A stretch of 64,000 nucleotides of DNA from contig JADJSS010000044.1 in the NCBI GenBank assembly GCA_016711605.1, forward strand, positions 264,588 to 328,587, given 5' to 3'. The DNA is from Saprospirales bacterium (GTDB taxonomy: Bacteria; Bacteroidota; Bacteroidia; Chitinophagales; JADIYW01). Below, in pieces: positions 26,212 to 36,517 of this stretch; within the stretch, counting starts at the first letter, position 1, and each line of letters opens with the position of its first letter. The notes under the pieces were generated by a model. The model made no database searches, was not told where the DNA came from, and worked only from the letters and a program-made list of their open reading frames with translations. Made by a program: the position numbers and the translations under genes.

Positions 26212-27417
26212 TTAATTGGACAATAACTTTTTTGTAAGCACTTCTTTTTTCTTTAAGAAGTACATTTCAAATGAATAATAACTAATTCTAGAAAACCACA
26301 TTAATGTAGATAAACAAACAAATGAAGTAATTAATTCTGCAAAAATTATTGGCATTATCTTTATTAAGTTTTGATAAATCAAGTAATAACATGGCATAAT
26401 AAAAAAGATACTGGTAAACATAGGAACCAAATGAAAATTTTCCGTATTCAACTAATCTATCGTTCAATAGTAAAGGAAACTCTGCTTCAGTATTAAACAC
26501 AAGATAAAGAAAACAAAAGCAACTTGCATTCAATAGAATATCAATATACATAGATGCACCGCAACGTGCATAAATATCATACTGAGAAATTATTTTGTAA
26601 AACGGAATTCCAAATTGATGCTGAATCATACTTAAATTGAGTATTTCTTGTACTACAATCATCGCTATAGTTGTGTAAAAAAACGTCTTATAATTTTGAG
26701 ATTTATCTTTGGCAATAACGCAATTAAAATACCATAAAAAATGCGTCAAATTGAAAAAACGTATTACGAATCATTGCAAAACCAAGTAATAAATAATTAT
26801 CTGTTTTTTGATGCAAATAATAATATCCAAGAATACGTATTATTGGAAAAATAAAAATCATAAACATCGCTAATCGTTTTAATGATTTTTCAGATAAAAA
26901 ATAAATAAGAAAAGGTATTACAATATAAAATTGTTCTTCTAATGAAATCGACCATAAATGTCCAAACAGCGAAGACGTTGCCAGTTCACCATCGTTTATA
27001 AAAATGGCTATTAAATCTTTGAAGTTGTAGGTAAACGTAAACAACATCCAGCCGCTTCGTTTTATCTCTGTGATTACAAATGCGAAATCATGATACCAAG
27101 TTAATTTAGTAAATACAGCAATTAAAATAAGTATTAGTATGTAGCCAAAATAAACAGGAAAAATACGCAGAATACGTTTTACATAAAATTGTACAAAAAA
27201 GTTTTAAAAGTTGGTGACTTTTGTTTGTCTTTCAATAAAATTTTGTAATTAAAATGCAGATGCAACAAAAAACTATGCAACGAAATTAGCCAATGTGCTT
27301 GGAACTTTAATGTACGTAAAATGTAAATGCAATATAAATTGAAAATGCCAGTAAACCTCTTGCTCCGTCAAATTGCTTAAAAATAGGATACCGAATATGT
27401 TAGTTTTGTTCTTTCAT
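26212..27417 (-). pseudogene. Second acyltransferase family 3 gene, broken by several frameshifts
   Basis: Pieces of one acyltransferase lie in order over several frames: MKEQN then RYPIFKQFDGARGLLAFSIY from 27417, FGHLWSISLEEQFYIVIPFLIYF around 26990-26910, a central membrane region, GKFSFGSYVYQYLFYYAMLL around 26450-26370, and the C-terminal SRISYYSFEMYFLKKK. At least four breaks are needed. They sit mostly in A/T runs, so the gene may be intact in the organism. It would be about 390 residues. Confidence 0.6.
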
Positions 27418-27508
27418 GAACTGTAAAAATCAATTTTACAAAGATACATTTTAATAACCAAATTAATAATTTCCATTTTATACAAAATAGGTATCTTAGC
27501 AATCGTTT

Positions 27509-29592
27509 ATGCAAAAAATTATCTTAACAGGCGCTGCTGGTCACATCGGATATAATGTGTCTAAAATTTTTTGCAGAAAAAATTGTAGATGATGCATCTT
27601 TTAGTTCGCATTATCAATGTAAATGTAATTGAGTTAGAAAATCTAGGCGCAAAAAATTCATATTTGTAATTTATTTGATGTTGATACTTATAAAACAGTA
27701 ATTACAAACGCTGATTGTCTGTTTCATTTGGCTGCCGAAAATACCACATCCATGCAACACGCAGCGCGCGTGGTTGAAAATTCGGATAAATTAACGCAAA
27801 CTGTGTTAAAAGCTTGTTTAGATTTTAACGTTAAAACTGTTATTTATACAAGCTCAGTGGTAGTTATAGGAAGAAGTGCTGATAGCAATAAACCGTTAAA
27901 CCGAAAACGATAAAACAGGTTTTGCTGAAAGTCCGTATGTACAAGGAAAATTATTAGCAGAACAATTTGTTGAACATTTTATTGCTGAAAACAATTACGA
28001 TGTGCGTCGTGTATATCCAGTTTGGACAGTTGGTGCTGGTGACCCAAAATTAACACCACCACATAAAGTAATAAAAGACTATTTAGAAAAAAGAACACCT
28101 GTTTATTTTGATGGTGGAATTTGCATTGCTGCTGTGGAAGAAATTGCAAAAGGCCATGTGGCTGCTTATGAAAAGGAAACCAAAAGAAACCTATATTTTA
28201 GGTGGTGAGAATATTACGTTCAAAGAATTTTATAAAATTTTAAGTGACAACAGCCGTCAGAAAATGCTATTTTTAAAGATGCCAAAATTTGCTATTTATT
28301 TGGCATCTTGGATTTTATCAAAGCATTTAAATTACTTGGAAAAAATTTCCAATCAGTCCAGAATATGTAACCAGCGTCGTTGGAAATTTTTCATGGTACG
28401 ATTGTTCTAAAGCAAAAAATGAACCTGGTTATCAAACAAAACCACCAGATGAAATTTTGCAACATGCTATTCAAGATGCAAACCGAAAAATTTAGGTGTT
28501 CAAAATTTAGGAAAGCAAACAAAAAGTAATGAAACCGAAGTTGTAAGCGATGCAAACAATTTAATGACAACAACGCCGAAACCCTTTAATTACAGGCGTT
28601 CCAGGTTAGCTTGGCAATCGAATGATTGATATTTTAATCAACGGTGATCGTTTTGGAAAGAGTCAAAGCAGTAGAAAAGTACGCATCTTATTAGAGCCAC
28701 GTTTTAAAGGTTTATTGAATTTGCCTTGAAAATTACGAGATTGTCTATGCAGACATCACCAACAGCAAAGCAAGTGCGCGAAGTCGAAAAACGTAAGCAC
28801 TGTTTTTCATTTTAGCTAAGTGCATATTTATCCAAAAAATATTGATATTTTATACAAAGCAAATTTTGACGGAACAAAGAATTTAGTAGATGCACGCATC
28901 AGAAAATAATATTCGAAGAATTGTATTTTATGTCAACTGATTCTACTTGTGGTTACGGAACAAAAGAGCAAAAAGTATTCGATGAAAATACAAAGCAATG
29001 CCAAATAAAATGAGGGAAAAGCAAGTATTTAGAAAATGTACATCTTAGATAAAACAGCAGAAGGAAAATTGATGGCAGATTGTTATGTGGTTTTTTGGTT
29101 TTTTTGGGACCATTTGCACCAGCACGCCAATTAACGCCTGTAAATACGCGTTATTGGCCTCGGCAACTTGTTTTTGGCAATGGAAAAACCTACGTGGCAT
29201 TTCTTATATCGATAATATTATTGATGTGCATTTTTTAAAGTTAAAAAATACGTAAACGTTTGGTAATTGGTACTGGATTGGAAAACGACCAGCCAGCATT
29301 CAACGGTAGATGATATATATTTATAAAGTTATTGCAACAGCTTTAAACGTTAGCTACAAACCACTTTATATTCTGTAATTTTCGCGCAGATGTTTTGAAT
29401 TGCTCGATACTATTTCAGAGTAGATCCAACCATTTGCATCCAATCATTCACGCAGTAGGAAAATCTGATTATTACTTTGCTGGAAACATCGACAAAGCCA
29501 AACGAGATTTCAACCACAGAATCCGCGTTACGTTGCAAGATGCCGCAAATGAGTTGAAGGAATTGGACTACTATAATTTATATCCAAACTAA
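27509..29592 (+). CDS. Apparent double short-chain dehydrogenase/epimerase protein, heavily frameshifted
   Basis: The N-terminal half is an extended SDR: KIILTGAAGHIGYNV (Rossmann GxxGxxG), CLFHLAAENTTSMQHAA, VIYTSSVVVIG and SPYVQGKLLAEQFVEHF (YxxxK). Near 28500 the sequence reads through a linker (GVQNLGKQTKSNE) without a convincing new start into a second glycine-rich motif (LITGVPG then LGNRMIDIL near 28600), FMSTDSTCGYG near 28935, and a C terminus HPIIHAVGKSDYYFAGNIDK. At least ten indels separate the frames. It may be one fused protein of about 690 residues or two adjacent genes. The substrate is unknown. Confidence 0.6.
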
Positions 29593-29666
29593 TTTCATTT
29601 TGACAATTTGTAAAGGTGTCAGCATCTCAAAATTATAGTTATATTTAAAACCAAATAAAATAAACT

Positions 29667-32017
29667 ATGTTAATTCTAAATAATATTAGTGGAGAGATTT
29701 TTAAAGCCATTATCAAAGAAATGAGTCAGGCTCGTTTACCTAAATTAGATAGTTCCATCTTTGAAAAAACATAGTTGACGAAATTGAAATTATTCGCGAT
29801 GAATTTGGCGTGGCACATATCTACGCAAAATATTAACGATGTAAGTTTCGGTCAAGGTTTTGTACATGCACAAGATAGATTGTGGCAAATGGAAGTCAAT
29901 CGAAGAGCTGCACCCGGACGACTAAGTGAATTTATTGGCAAAGATGCCTTAGATACCGACAGAGTCGCTCGTACATTAGGATTTGAACGTATAGCAAAAC
30001 AAGATTGGGAGTTATTTGGCGATGAAGAACATCAACTTATTATTTCTTATTGCAACGGCATTAATGCATACATTAATTGTAACGAATTTGAGTTGCCGAT
30101 TGAATTCAAATTAATCAAACAAACAGCAGAACTTTGGGAACCAATGGATGTGGTTTCGTTTAGTCGATTACTAATTTCCATCTTAACTTGGGGTTGGTAT
30201 GATGAAATAATAAAAGCAAAATTAATTGCAGCTGTTGTGTAGATGCAGCTGCAGAATTAGATAATACCTATCCAAAGAAAATCCTGTTACTTTAACGAAA
30301 GGATTGAATTTAATTTCTTAGATGTTGCAGGAAAATTTAATGCATTAAAAGGTCCGTACATGCCAAGTATGAATGGCAGCAATGCATGGACAGTTTCAGG
30401 GTTAAACAAAAAACCGAGAAGCCGTATTTATGCAAACGATCCGCATTTAGCATTGCGCAATCCAAATATTTGGTACATGAATCATTTGTATTGTCCAGAA
30501 ATGCATGTAACTGGCGTATCTGCGCCTTGTTTGCCAATGGTGCAAATTGGACATAATGAAAAAATTGGTTGGGGCATCACTTTAGCATTTACAGATATCG
30601 AAGATGTTTTTGTTGAAAAAATTTACGAAACGAAAATTACTACTTACATGCATGAAGGCAATTTAAAAGAAACTGAAATTATAGAAGAAAAAATCTTTAT
30701 TAAAGATGAAAATTTGCCACATATCGAAAAAGTATTTCGAACCATACATGGCACTATTATATCTGATATTATTGGCAATTCTAACCAAAAATTATCATTG
30801 AGTTCGATGGCATTGACACAGGAAAATCTATTCATGGTTGGTTTTTTTAAACAAGCACAAAATTGGAATGATTTTGTAAATGGTGTAGAAAATATTACCT
30901 TTGGTTTAAATATTGTTTATGCAGATGTAGATGGAAATATTGGATATTATAATTCAGGAAAAGTTCCAGTGCGCACCAAACAGCAAGCATCTGTTCCGCA
31001 AGAAGGTTGGTCTGGTAATAATGATTGGAAAGCATTTGTTTCGTTTGATGAAATGCCTCATGTTTTAAATCCAGAAAAAGGATATGTAGTAACAGCCAAT
31101 CATAAAATTGAACCAGATGATTTTCCTTATTTTTAGGTGATATTTATATGAATGGATATCGTGCCAACCGATTAGATGAGATGATCAATAAAAAAGTAAA
31201 ATTAGAGCCAAAAGATTTTGTTGAAATGCAAATGGATTTTTATTGCACACCTGCAAAATTATTTACCAGTCATTTCCAGAACATAAAAATGGATAATGCA
31301 GAATTACAAAACTATGTTGATTTATTACTGAAATGGAATGGTGTTTTATCACCTGATATAATAGAAGTTCGTTGTATAAAGTCAGTAAAAAAAATGATTG
31401 TAAAAGATTGTTTGAAGCTGGTATTAATGACAAACAATTGATTGATGAATTAATGGGAAAGGTTCGCATGGTGTACTCGATCCGGTTAATTCTTATCTTG
31501 GACATAACACAATTTTATTGCGCATCTTAGACAATCCAAATTCATTTTGGTTGCAAAAGCTGGTGGAAAAGAAAAATTATTGAAAGATGGATTTAAAGCA
31601 GCAATTGATTGGCTGAAATTAAACTATGGAACCAATACTAAAAAATGGAATTGGGGAAATTTACATGCTATTGTGTTTCCACATTCTTTTTCAGTAAAAC
31701 CACCGATGGATAAAGTCTTTGATATTGGACCATATCCAATTGGTGGCGACACCGATACACCTTTCCAAACCTATATTATGCATATGGAAAGTTTTGGCGG
31801 TGAACTAAGTTCTGTTTCGTATAGGCAAATTTTAGATTTCTCTGATTTTGATAAATCAACTGTAGTGATGCCATTAGGAAATAGCGCAAACATGGCAAGT
31901 CCATATTATAGAAATCAATTAAAAGATTGGTTTGCTGGCAAAAGCTATCCGATGTGTTTTTCTAAATCAAAAGTAGATGAACACAAAAAACATACGTTGT
32001 TGTTGAAGAAGATGTAG
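29667..32017 (+). CDS. Penicillin acylase-family Ntn hydrolase, frameshifted
   Basis: Reassembled across frames, this is a ~780-residue penicillin/AHL acylase-like protein. The A-chain has DEFGVAHIYA and FGQGFVHAQDRLWQMEVNRR. The B-chain begins at Gly-Ser in MNGSNAW, with the nucleophile Ser codon at 30378-30380. ANDPHLALRNPNIWYM, PMVQIGHNEKIGWGIT and WGNLHAIVFPHSFS follow. Breaks fall near 29770, 29830, 30240-30300, 31137, 31380-31450 and 31550. Relatives hydrolyse amide bonds of acyl side chains, including quorum-sensing lactones in some cases. No signal peptide is visible at the chosen start, which is unusual for the family and may reflect another indel. Confidence 0.82.
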
Positions 32018-32019
32018 GT

Positions 32020-33460
32020 TTATTTTGGATTCCAAAGTGGTTTATTTATTTTATCTGTTGGAATTGCTGAATTGGTATTGATAAAATTTTCTTCTATTAT
32101 TTTCTTTGTTTCTATGTAAGTTGGATAGTTAAATAAACTACTATCTAAACTATTAAATAAATTTATGACTTCTTGTTTAGATATCCCAACTTGTGAATAG
32201 GCATCTGTTAGAAAGTTGACAAACTCTAATGTTTTAAATGATTTTGGATAGTGTAAATGTTTATTATAGAGTTCGCAATGATATAAATGACTGATACTGT
32301 CAAAATTATTTTTAACACGAATCCCATCATTTATAAATGTATCTAACAACAAAATCTTATCTAGTATCGTATCATATTTTTTTTTGATATGCCAGAATAT
32401 ATTATATTCATTATTTAAAAGTAGATGTATTAGAGTTTATGATCGATTTATCTATATTAATTGTAACATCATGTATGCCTATATCTAAATAAAATAAGAT
32501 ACTATTAATATTTCGACTTTTTAGTGCAAGTGTATCATTAGTATTCCATACTCTAACTCTTATTGGCTCGTCAATATCATATTTAATGGTGTTTACTTTT
32601 TTAAGTATCAATGTAAATCTCATTGTTAATAAAAGTTGATAATCTTCAATTTTTTTCCCATTTACGATTAAGGTCGTTAAAGTTTTGTAGGTTCGACTAT
32701 TTGATTCATTTGAACTTGTGTTTTCAGGTATTAGAGTATTATTTATTTGGGTTTCTAAATTGTTTTGACGTTTATCTTCAAAAATGAGATTGTATTTTTT
32801 AAAGGTTGGAAAGTGGAACAAACTAACATCTAACTTATCGAATATATTCTTTGCTAAAGATGAATCCGATTTATCTTTAGTTAGTAGAAATTCAATGAAA
32901 TCAAAACATACAAAAGATTTAGTATTTTTTAAACACCACTTATAAAGCGTTAGCTGTTGTTCAATTTCTAATTGTTTAATTCTATTTATAAAGAAACAAA
33001 TTTTACTCTTAATTAATTGATTATTGTTCGAGTCTATTAATGTTGTGAAGCTATCTTTAATAAAACTAAATGCAGAGTACTCTGCATTTAGTTTTGAGTA
33101 AATATTTGCTTTAAGTGTGAATGGATGTTTTCGATACTATAAGTGCGCATTATCAATGTAAAATCCTATCTTTTTATTTTTACTTCATCAATAATGGAAA
33201 TTTTTTTAGGTTCCTCAAAATTTCCAGTACTAAATTCTAGAGTTTTTCTGCACAATTTTAATTGAGTTATTCTTCCCAATCCTAATTTTATATTGTCTAA
33301 TTTCTTAAAGTACAGGGTGCATTTTTAGTATCATAAGAATATAAATTTACAACTAACGTATATTTATATATATCAATATAGTTATTTTCATAAATATAAT
33401 ATTAATAATTATTATGTGTTTTTTATTTAATAACACATAGTATTTATATTCGTAAGACAA
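32020..33460 (-). pseudogene. Repeat-domain secreted protein remnant (DUF4369-like plus helical units), frameshifted
   Basis: Reading on the minus strand I find alternating units in different frames. A strand-rich unit (ISIIDEVKIKK, GFYIDNAH) lies near 33220-33130. A helical unit (LYKWCLKNTKSFVCFDFIEF, DVSLFHFPTFKKYN) spans 32980-32770. A second strand-rich unit (ILFYLDIGIHDVTINIDKS) spans 32710-32410. A second helical unit (NKHLHYPKSFKTLEFVNFL, DSSLFNYPTYIETKK) spans 32360-32060. The alternation resembles the DUF4369 and helical regions in front of thioredoxin domains in TlpA-type proteins, but no thioredoxin domain follows. It is probably one or two genes, duplicated from the pair upstream. 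Confidence 0.45.
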
Positions 33461-33464
33461 GAAA

Positions 33465-34045
33465 TTTAAAAATTACCATATACCCAACATTCTCTTTTTA
33501 GTGGCAATAAAAGACAATCATTATAAGGAAGAGGCCCGTGATCTATAATTATTATGTATTTTGGTTTTATTAAATTACCATTTGGCATAGTATATTTTCT
33601 ATCACTTAAACTATTTTCATCTTTCTCTGCAATAGACTTTATCAATATATTTTCATTTTATCTTTTATTATTATTTCGCATTTTGTAAGTTTTCATATAG
33701 TTTCAATTGTTGATTTAAATTAAGTTCTTTTTGCATTAAACTAGATTTATTAAATCCTCTAATTTTACCCTTATCAAACTGAATTGAACCTCTCAACTCT
33801 TCTATTGCTTCTTTGAAAGCACAATTCTCTAATTACTAGCGCTTTGGTTTCCTAATCGTCCATTATCGTTTTGTAAAGTTATTTCACTAATCACCTTATC
33901 AAATTCTTCTACATTTTTTATGCCAGAATATGCATCTGCTTGATTTTGTCTGGCAGCATTTTCCACTTTTTTACACGCACTATATAATAGTATAACACTT
34001 TCAAATTAAAATTAATTTTTTGTAATAACATTTGCTGTAAAATAC
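33465..34045 (-). pseudogene. Second copy of the small lipoprotein, frameshifted
   Basis: This is a degraded duplicate of the lipoprotein at 34953-35424. On the minus strand the first ~90 bases match it closely at the DNA level (shared AAAAAATTAATTTTAATTTG, then GCATGCAAAAAAGT versus GCGTGTAAAAAAGT). The protein pieces align: VLYYYIVRVKKWK versus VILLFSACKKVE, GIKNVEEFDKVISEI versus GIQNVADFDKVIAEI, SIQFDKGKIRGFNKSS versus SINFDEKGRFRGFNNV. Its C-terminal MPNGNLIKPKYIIII piece aligns with SPNGDYIEYKDYRY. Several indels break it. Confidence 0.55.
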
Positions 34046-34893
34046 TTGAGTAAGTGAAGGATTTGTGTTTGCACTTACAATTACCGTTTTAGTTAATTTG
34101 CCATTTTCTATTGGAGTACGAAATAAAATTTTTAATGAATCAAATTTATTAACATCAAGTGGCTCTTTATTAAAACCAATTGCAGTGCACTTTTAAGATA
34201 TTTGTGGTATCATCCTTGTTTATTATTGTTTTTGAGTTTACATAATCATCCATAAAATATTTACACTTTGCATATGTTGGATACTCTTTTAATTTTAAAT
34301 CTAATAAATTAAACAATATATTGATTTCATTATTATTAAATTTTGTCGCTTGCCAGTCTCCAGCTAAACTCAAACAATATTCTAATGAAATGAATGATTT
34401 TGGATGTTTTACACACCAATTATAATAATCTTTTTCATAAGCATATTCCAACGAATCCATTATTGGTGATGAGCCAGTAAATATGTCTTGTTTTTGATTC
34501 ATTGCAGCTTTCTCGAATAGTATATCATAATGTTTTTTAATTTCCCATATTTCAGCAAATTCTTGATTAAGTTTAGAAGTTTTTGAATAAATTATATTAT
34601 TATCTAAATCAATATTTATTTTATGCTTACCTTTCTCAATATAGAAAAAGATATACTTTCTTTCAGATTTGCATATTAAACCATATTGGATTGGTTCTTT
34701 AATTTTCTTTGTTATGATGTTACATCTTTTTACTTGTTCTATTATAAAAAGTATCTTCAATCGGAACTGAGCGAATTACACATGAGTCTATGTTTTTTGA
34801 TTTTATATAAATTATATTCTTGGATAAAGATAATTGAGCAAACATGCTTTTGTGTATAAATAAGACACAAGTTATAATTAATGTTTTATACAT
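34030..34893 (-). CDS. Secreted DUF4369-like protein with helical domain, frameshifted
   Basis: The start at 34893 gives a clear signal peptide (MYKTLIITCVLFIHKSMFAQ). A break near 34735 leads to a strand-rich unit (EPIQYGLICKSERKYIFFYIEKGKHKINIDL). A helical unit follows (YYNWCVKHPKSFISLEYCLSL, INILFNLLDLKLKEYPTYAKC), then after another break near 34190 a C-terminal EPLDVNKFDSLKILFRTPIENGKLTK. The first two units resemble the DUF4369-type N-terminal part of TlpA-family proteins. No CxxC thioredoxin motif was found, so no redox function is claimed. It follows the lipoprotein gene by 59 bases. Confidence 0.5.
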
Positions 34894-34952
34894 AAGAATT
34901 TTAAAATATTTACAGAGAGTATTCTATACTCTCTGTAAAATTAATTAATTTT

Positions 34953-35424
34953 TTAAACAAGTTGCTGTAGGTGATTTTTTACATGGAACTCATTGTAGTA
35001 TGTATATCTATAATCTTTGTATTCAATATAATCACCATTAGGACTTTGAACTTTGAATGTCCTATAATTTTGCATTCTCATCCAATAAAATAATACTGTG
35101 ACCCGAAAGTTTTTCAGATAATAAAATATGTTGTTCAATATTTAACTCTGTAAATAATTTACCAACATTATTAAACCCTCTAAATCTTCCTTTCTCATCA
35201 AAGTTAATAGAATTCCTCATTGCTTTTATTGTTTCTACTGACAATCTAATGGCATCTTTTGATGATCTAGAACTTGATGATGAATTGTTTATTTCGGCAA
35301 TTACTTTGTCAAAATCAGCAACATTTTGTATCCCATCTGTTTGATTTTGTTTGGCAGCAGTTTCTACTTTTTTGCATGCGCTAAACAATAGTATAACGCT
35401 ACAAATTAAAATTAATTTTTTCAT
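34953..35424 (-). CDS. Small lipoprotein of unknown function, one frameshift
   Basis: A signal peptide with lipobox LFSAC (cysteine at residue 17) is followed by KKVETAAKQNQ and a helical, serine-rich segment (EINNSSSSSRSSKDAIRLSVE). Then come FDEKGRFRGFNNVGKLFTEL and HILLSEKLSGHSIILLDENA. Removing one A near 35068 extends it through NYRTFKVQSPNGDYIEYKDY to the stop at 34953. No family is recognised. It heads the duplicated pair on this strand and is divergent from an XRE regulator. Confidence 0.6.
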
Positions 35425-35528
35425 TTTAATAAATTTAATGTTGATTCTTACTTTTTAAGGTTTTCAGAAATTTACCTATCAAAACAAGAGGAACTAGTAT
35501 TTTTATGTTTCGATAGTACAAATATATC

Positions 35529-35597
35529 ACAGAATAAATTATAAAGTATCTATTTATTCGCCGTAAATTATTACATTTACGGTATAAATTATTCTGT
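35529..35597. promoter_or_regulatory. Nested inverted repeats (likely operator) upstream of the XRE regulator
   Basis: CCGTAAAT at 35561-35568 and ATTTACGG at 35575-35582 form a perfect 8-bp inverted repeat with a 6-base spacer. An outer pair, ACAGAATAAATTATA (35529-35543) and TATAAATTATTCTGT (35583-35597), is nearly complementary (13 of 15) and ends right at the regulator ATG. This nested symmetry suits autorepression by the XRE protein, and perhaps control of the divergent lipoprotein gene. Confidence 0.6.
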
Positions 35598-35906
35598 ATG
35601 AACATTGGACAAAAAATAAGAAAGATAAGAACACTAAAAGGTTACAAACAAGATTTTGTTGCTGAAAAAATGGGCGTTTCACAAAAGCAATACAGCTTAT
35701 ACGAAAGTGACGATGCCAACTTAGAATGGAAAACAATAGAACGCATTGCAGATGCTTTAGAAATTGATGCTACCAAATTAATTGGTTTCGATGAAACACA
35801 AATTTTTAATAATTGTAATCAATCTGGAACAATAATTTCATCAACATTACATAGTATAGATAAAGAAGTAGTAGATGAATTACGCAATCAACTAAAGAAA
35901 AGATGA
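35598..35906 (+). CDS. XRE-family helix-turn-helix regulator
   Basis: The 102-residue protein carries an N-terminal Cro/C1-type helix-turn-helix (residues 5-60: QKIRKIRTLKGYKQDFVAEKMGVSQKQYS in two helices, then WKTIERIADALEIDATKLI). A short tail has EEVVDELRN-like sequence. It should bind DNA as a dimer. The symmetric sequences immediately upstream suggest it controls itself. The divergent neighbour is the lipoprotein head of the duplicated pair. Confidence 0.88.
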   Translation: MNIGQKIRKIRTLKGYKQDFVAEKMGVSQKQYSLYESDDANLEWKTIERIADALEIDATKLIGFDETQIFNNCNQSGTIISSTLHSIDKEVVDELRNQLKKR

Positions 35907-35989
35907 GCAAATAAAATCTTTAATTTCAAAATAAATTAGGTTTTGTTTGGCATAAAAATGCAATAATATTAATCAATAAATAAATCAAA

Positions 35990-36442
35990 ATGAAAAAAAT
36001 AATTCTAACATCATCAATCATTGCAATCTCAATTTTTAGTTTTGCGCAATCTACATCAAAAACTAAAACTAAAACAACTACCAAAACAAAACCTAAAACA
36101 ACAGTTGTAAAAAACACACAACTTCCATTCCGTCTGATGCGATTTATTTTAGAAAACAACAAAGAAGATGCAACATTAACTGCAACTGACAAAGCCATTG
36201 TAATTGATGGAAATGAAAATAAAATTACCATTACTGGAAACTGCAAACAAATTTATATAAAAGGAAAAAACAACGATATCACTATCGAATCGTTAGATAA
36301 TATTGAAATTACTGGTTCAGGTAATTTTGTAAGTTGGGAAAAATCTACTAATACAAACGGCAAACCAACCGTAAAAGATAAAGGTGGTTACAATAATGTT
36401 GGCAAAAAATCTGGTCAAGCGTTGGATAAAAGTGATAATTAA
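35990..36442 (+). CDS. Exported DUF3060-like protein
   Basis: A signal peptide (MKKIILTSSIIAISIFSFAQ) is followed by a Lys/Thr-rich linker (residues 21-45). A repetitive strand-forming region follows, IVIDGNENKITITGNCKQIYIKGKNNDITIESLDNIEITGSGNFV, with the alternating pattern of DUF3060 domains. That pattern suggests a small beta-solenoid. The C terminus is Gly/Asn/Lys-rich. The location would be periplasm or outer surface; function unknown. It is 83 bases after the XRE gene. Confidence 0.7.
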   Translation: MKKIILTSSIIAISIFSFAQSTSKTKTKTTTKTKPKTTVVKNTQLPFRLMRFILENNKEDATLTATDKAIVIDGNENKITITGNCKQIYIKGKNNDITIESLDNIEITGSGNFVSWEKSTNTNGKPTVKDKGGYNNVGKKSGQALDKSDN

Positions 36443-36478
36443 AAATGCTCAATTTTTTAAATAGTGTGTAGTAGATTT

Positions 36479-36514
36479 CAATTGTAAATCGTAAATTGTA
36501 AATCGTAAATTAAT
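36479..36514. repeat. Short tandem repeat ATTGTAAATCGTAA x2.5
   Basis: The gap before the sterol desaturase gene holds ATTGTAAATCGTAA repeated in tandem with period 14. It is the same style of low-complexity DNA as the other intergenic repeats in the window. Confidence 0.6.
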
Positions 36515-36517
36515 ACT

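Noticed and set aside
29395..29592. Stand-alone small gene
   Set aside because: Its sequence is the C-terminal end of the second dehydrogenase domain in a shifted frame.
32020..34893. TlpA-family thiol-disulfide proteins
   Set aside because: The DUF4369-like and helical units fit, but no CxxC thioredoxin domain was found in any frame downstream, so a redox role is not claimed.
36479..36514. CRISPR-like repeats
   Set aside because: The period-14 tandem repeat has no unique spacers and no cas genes are present anywhere in the window.
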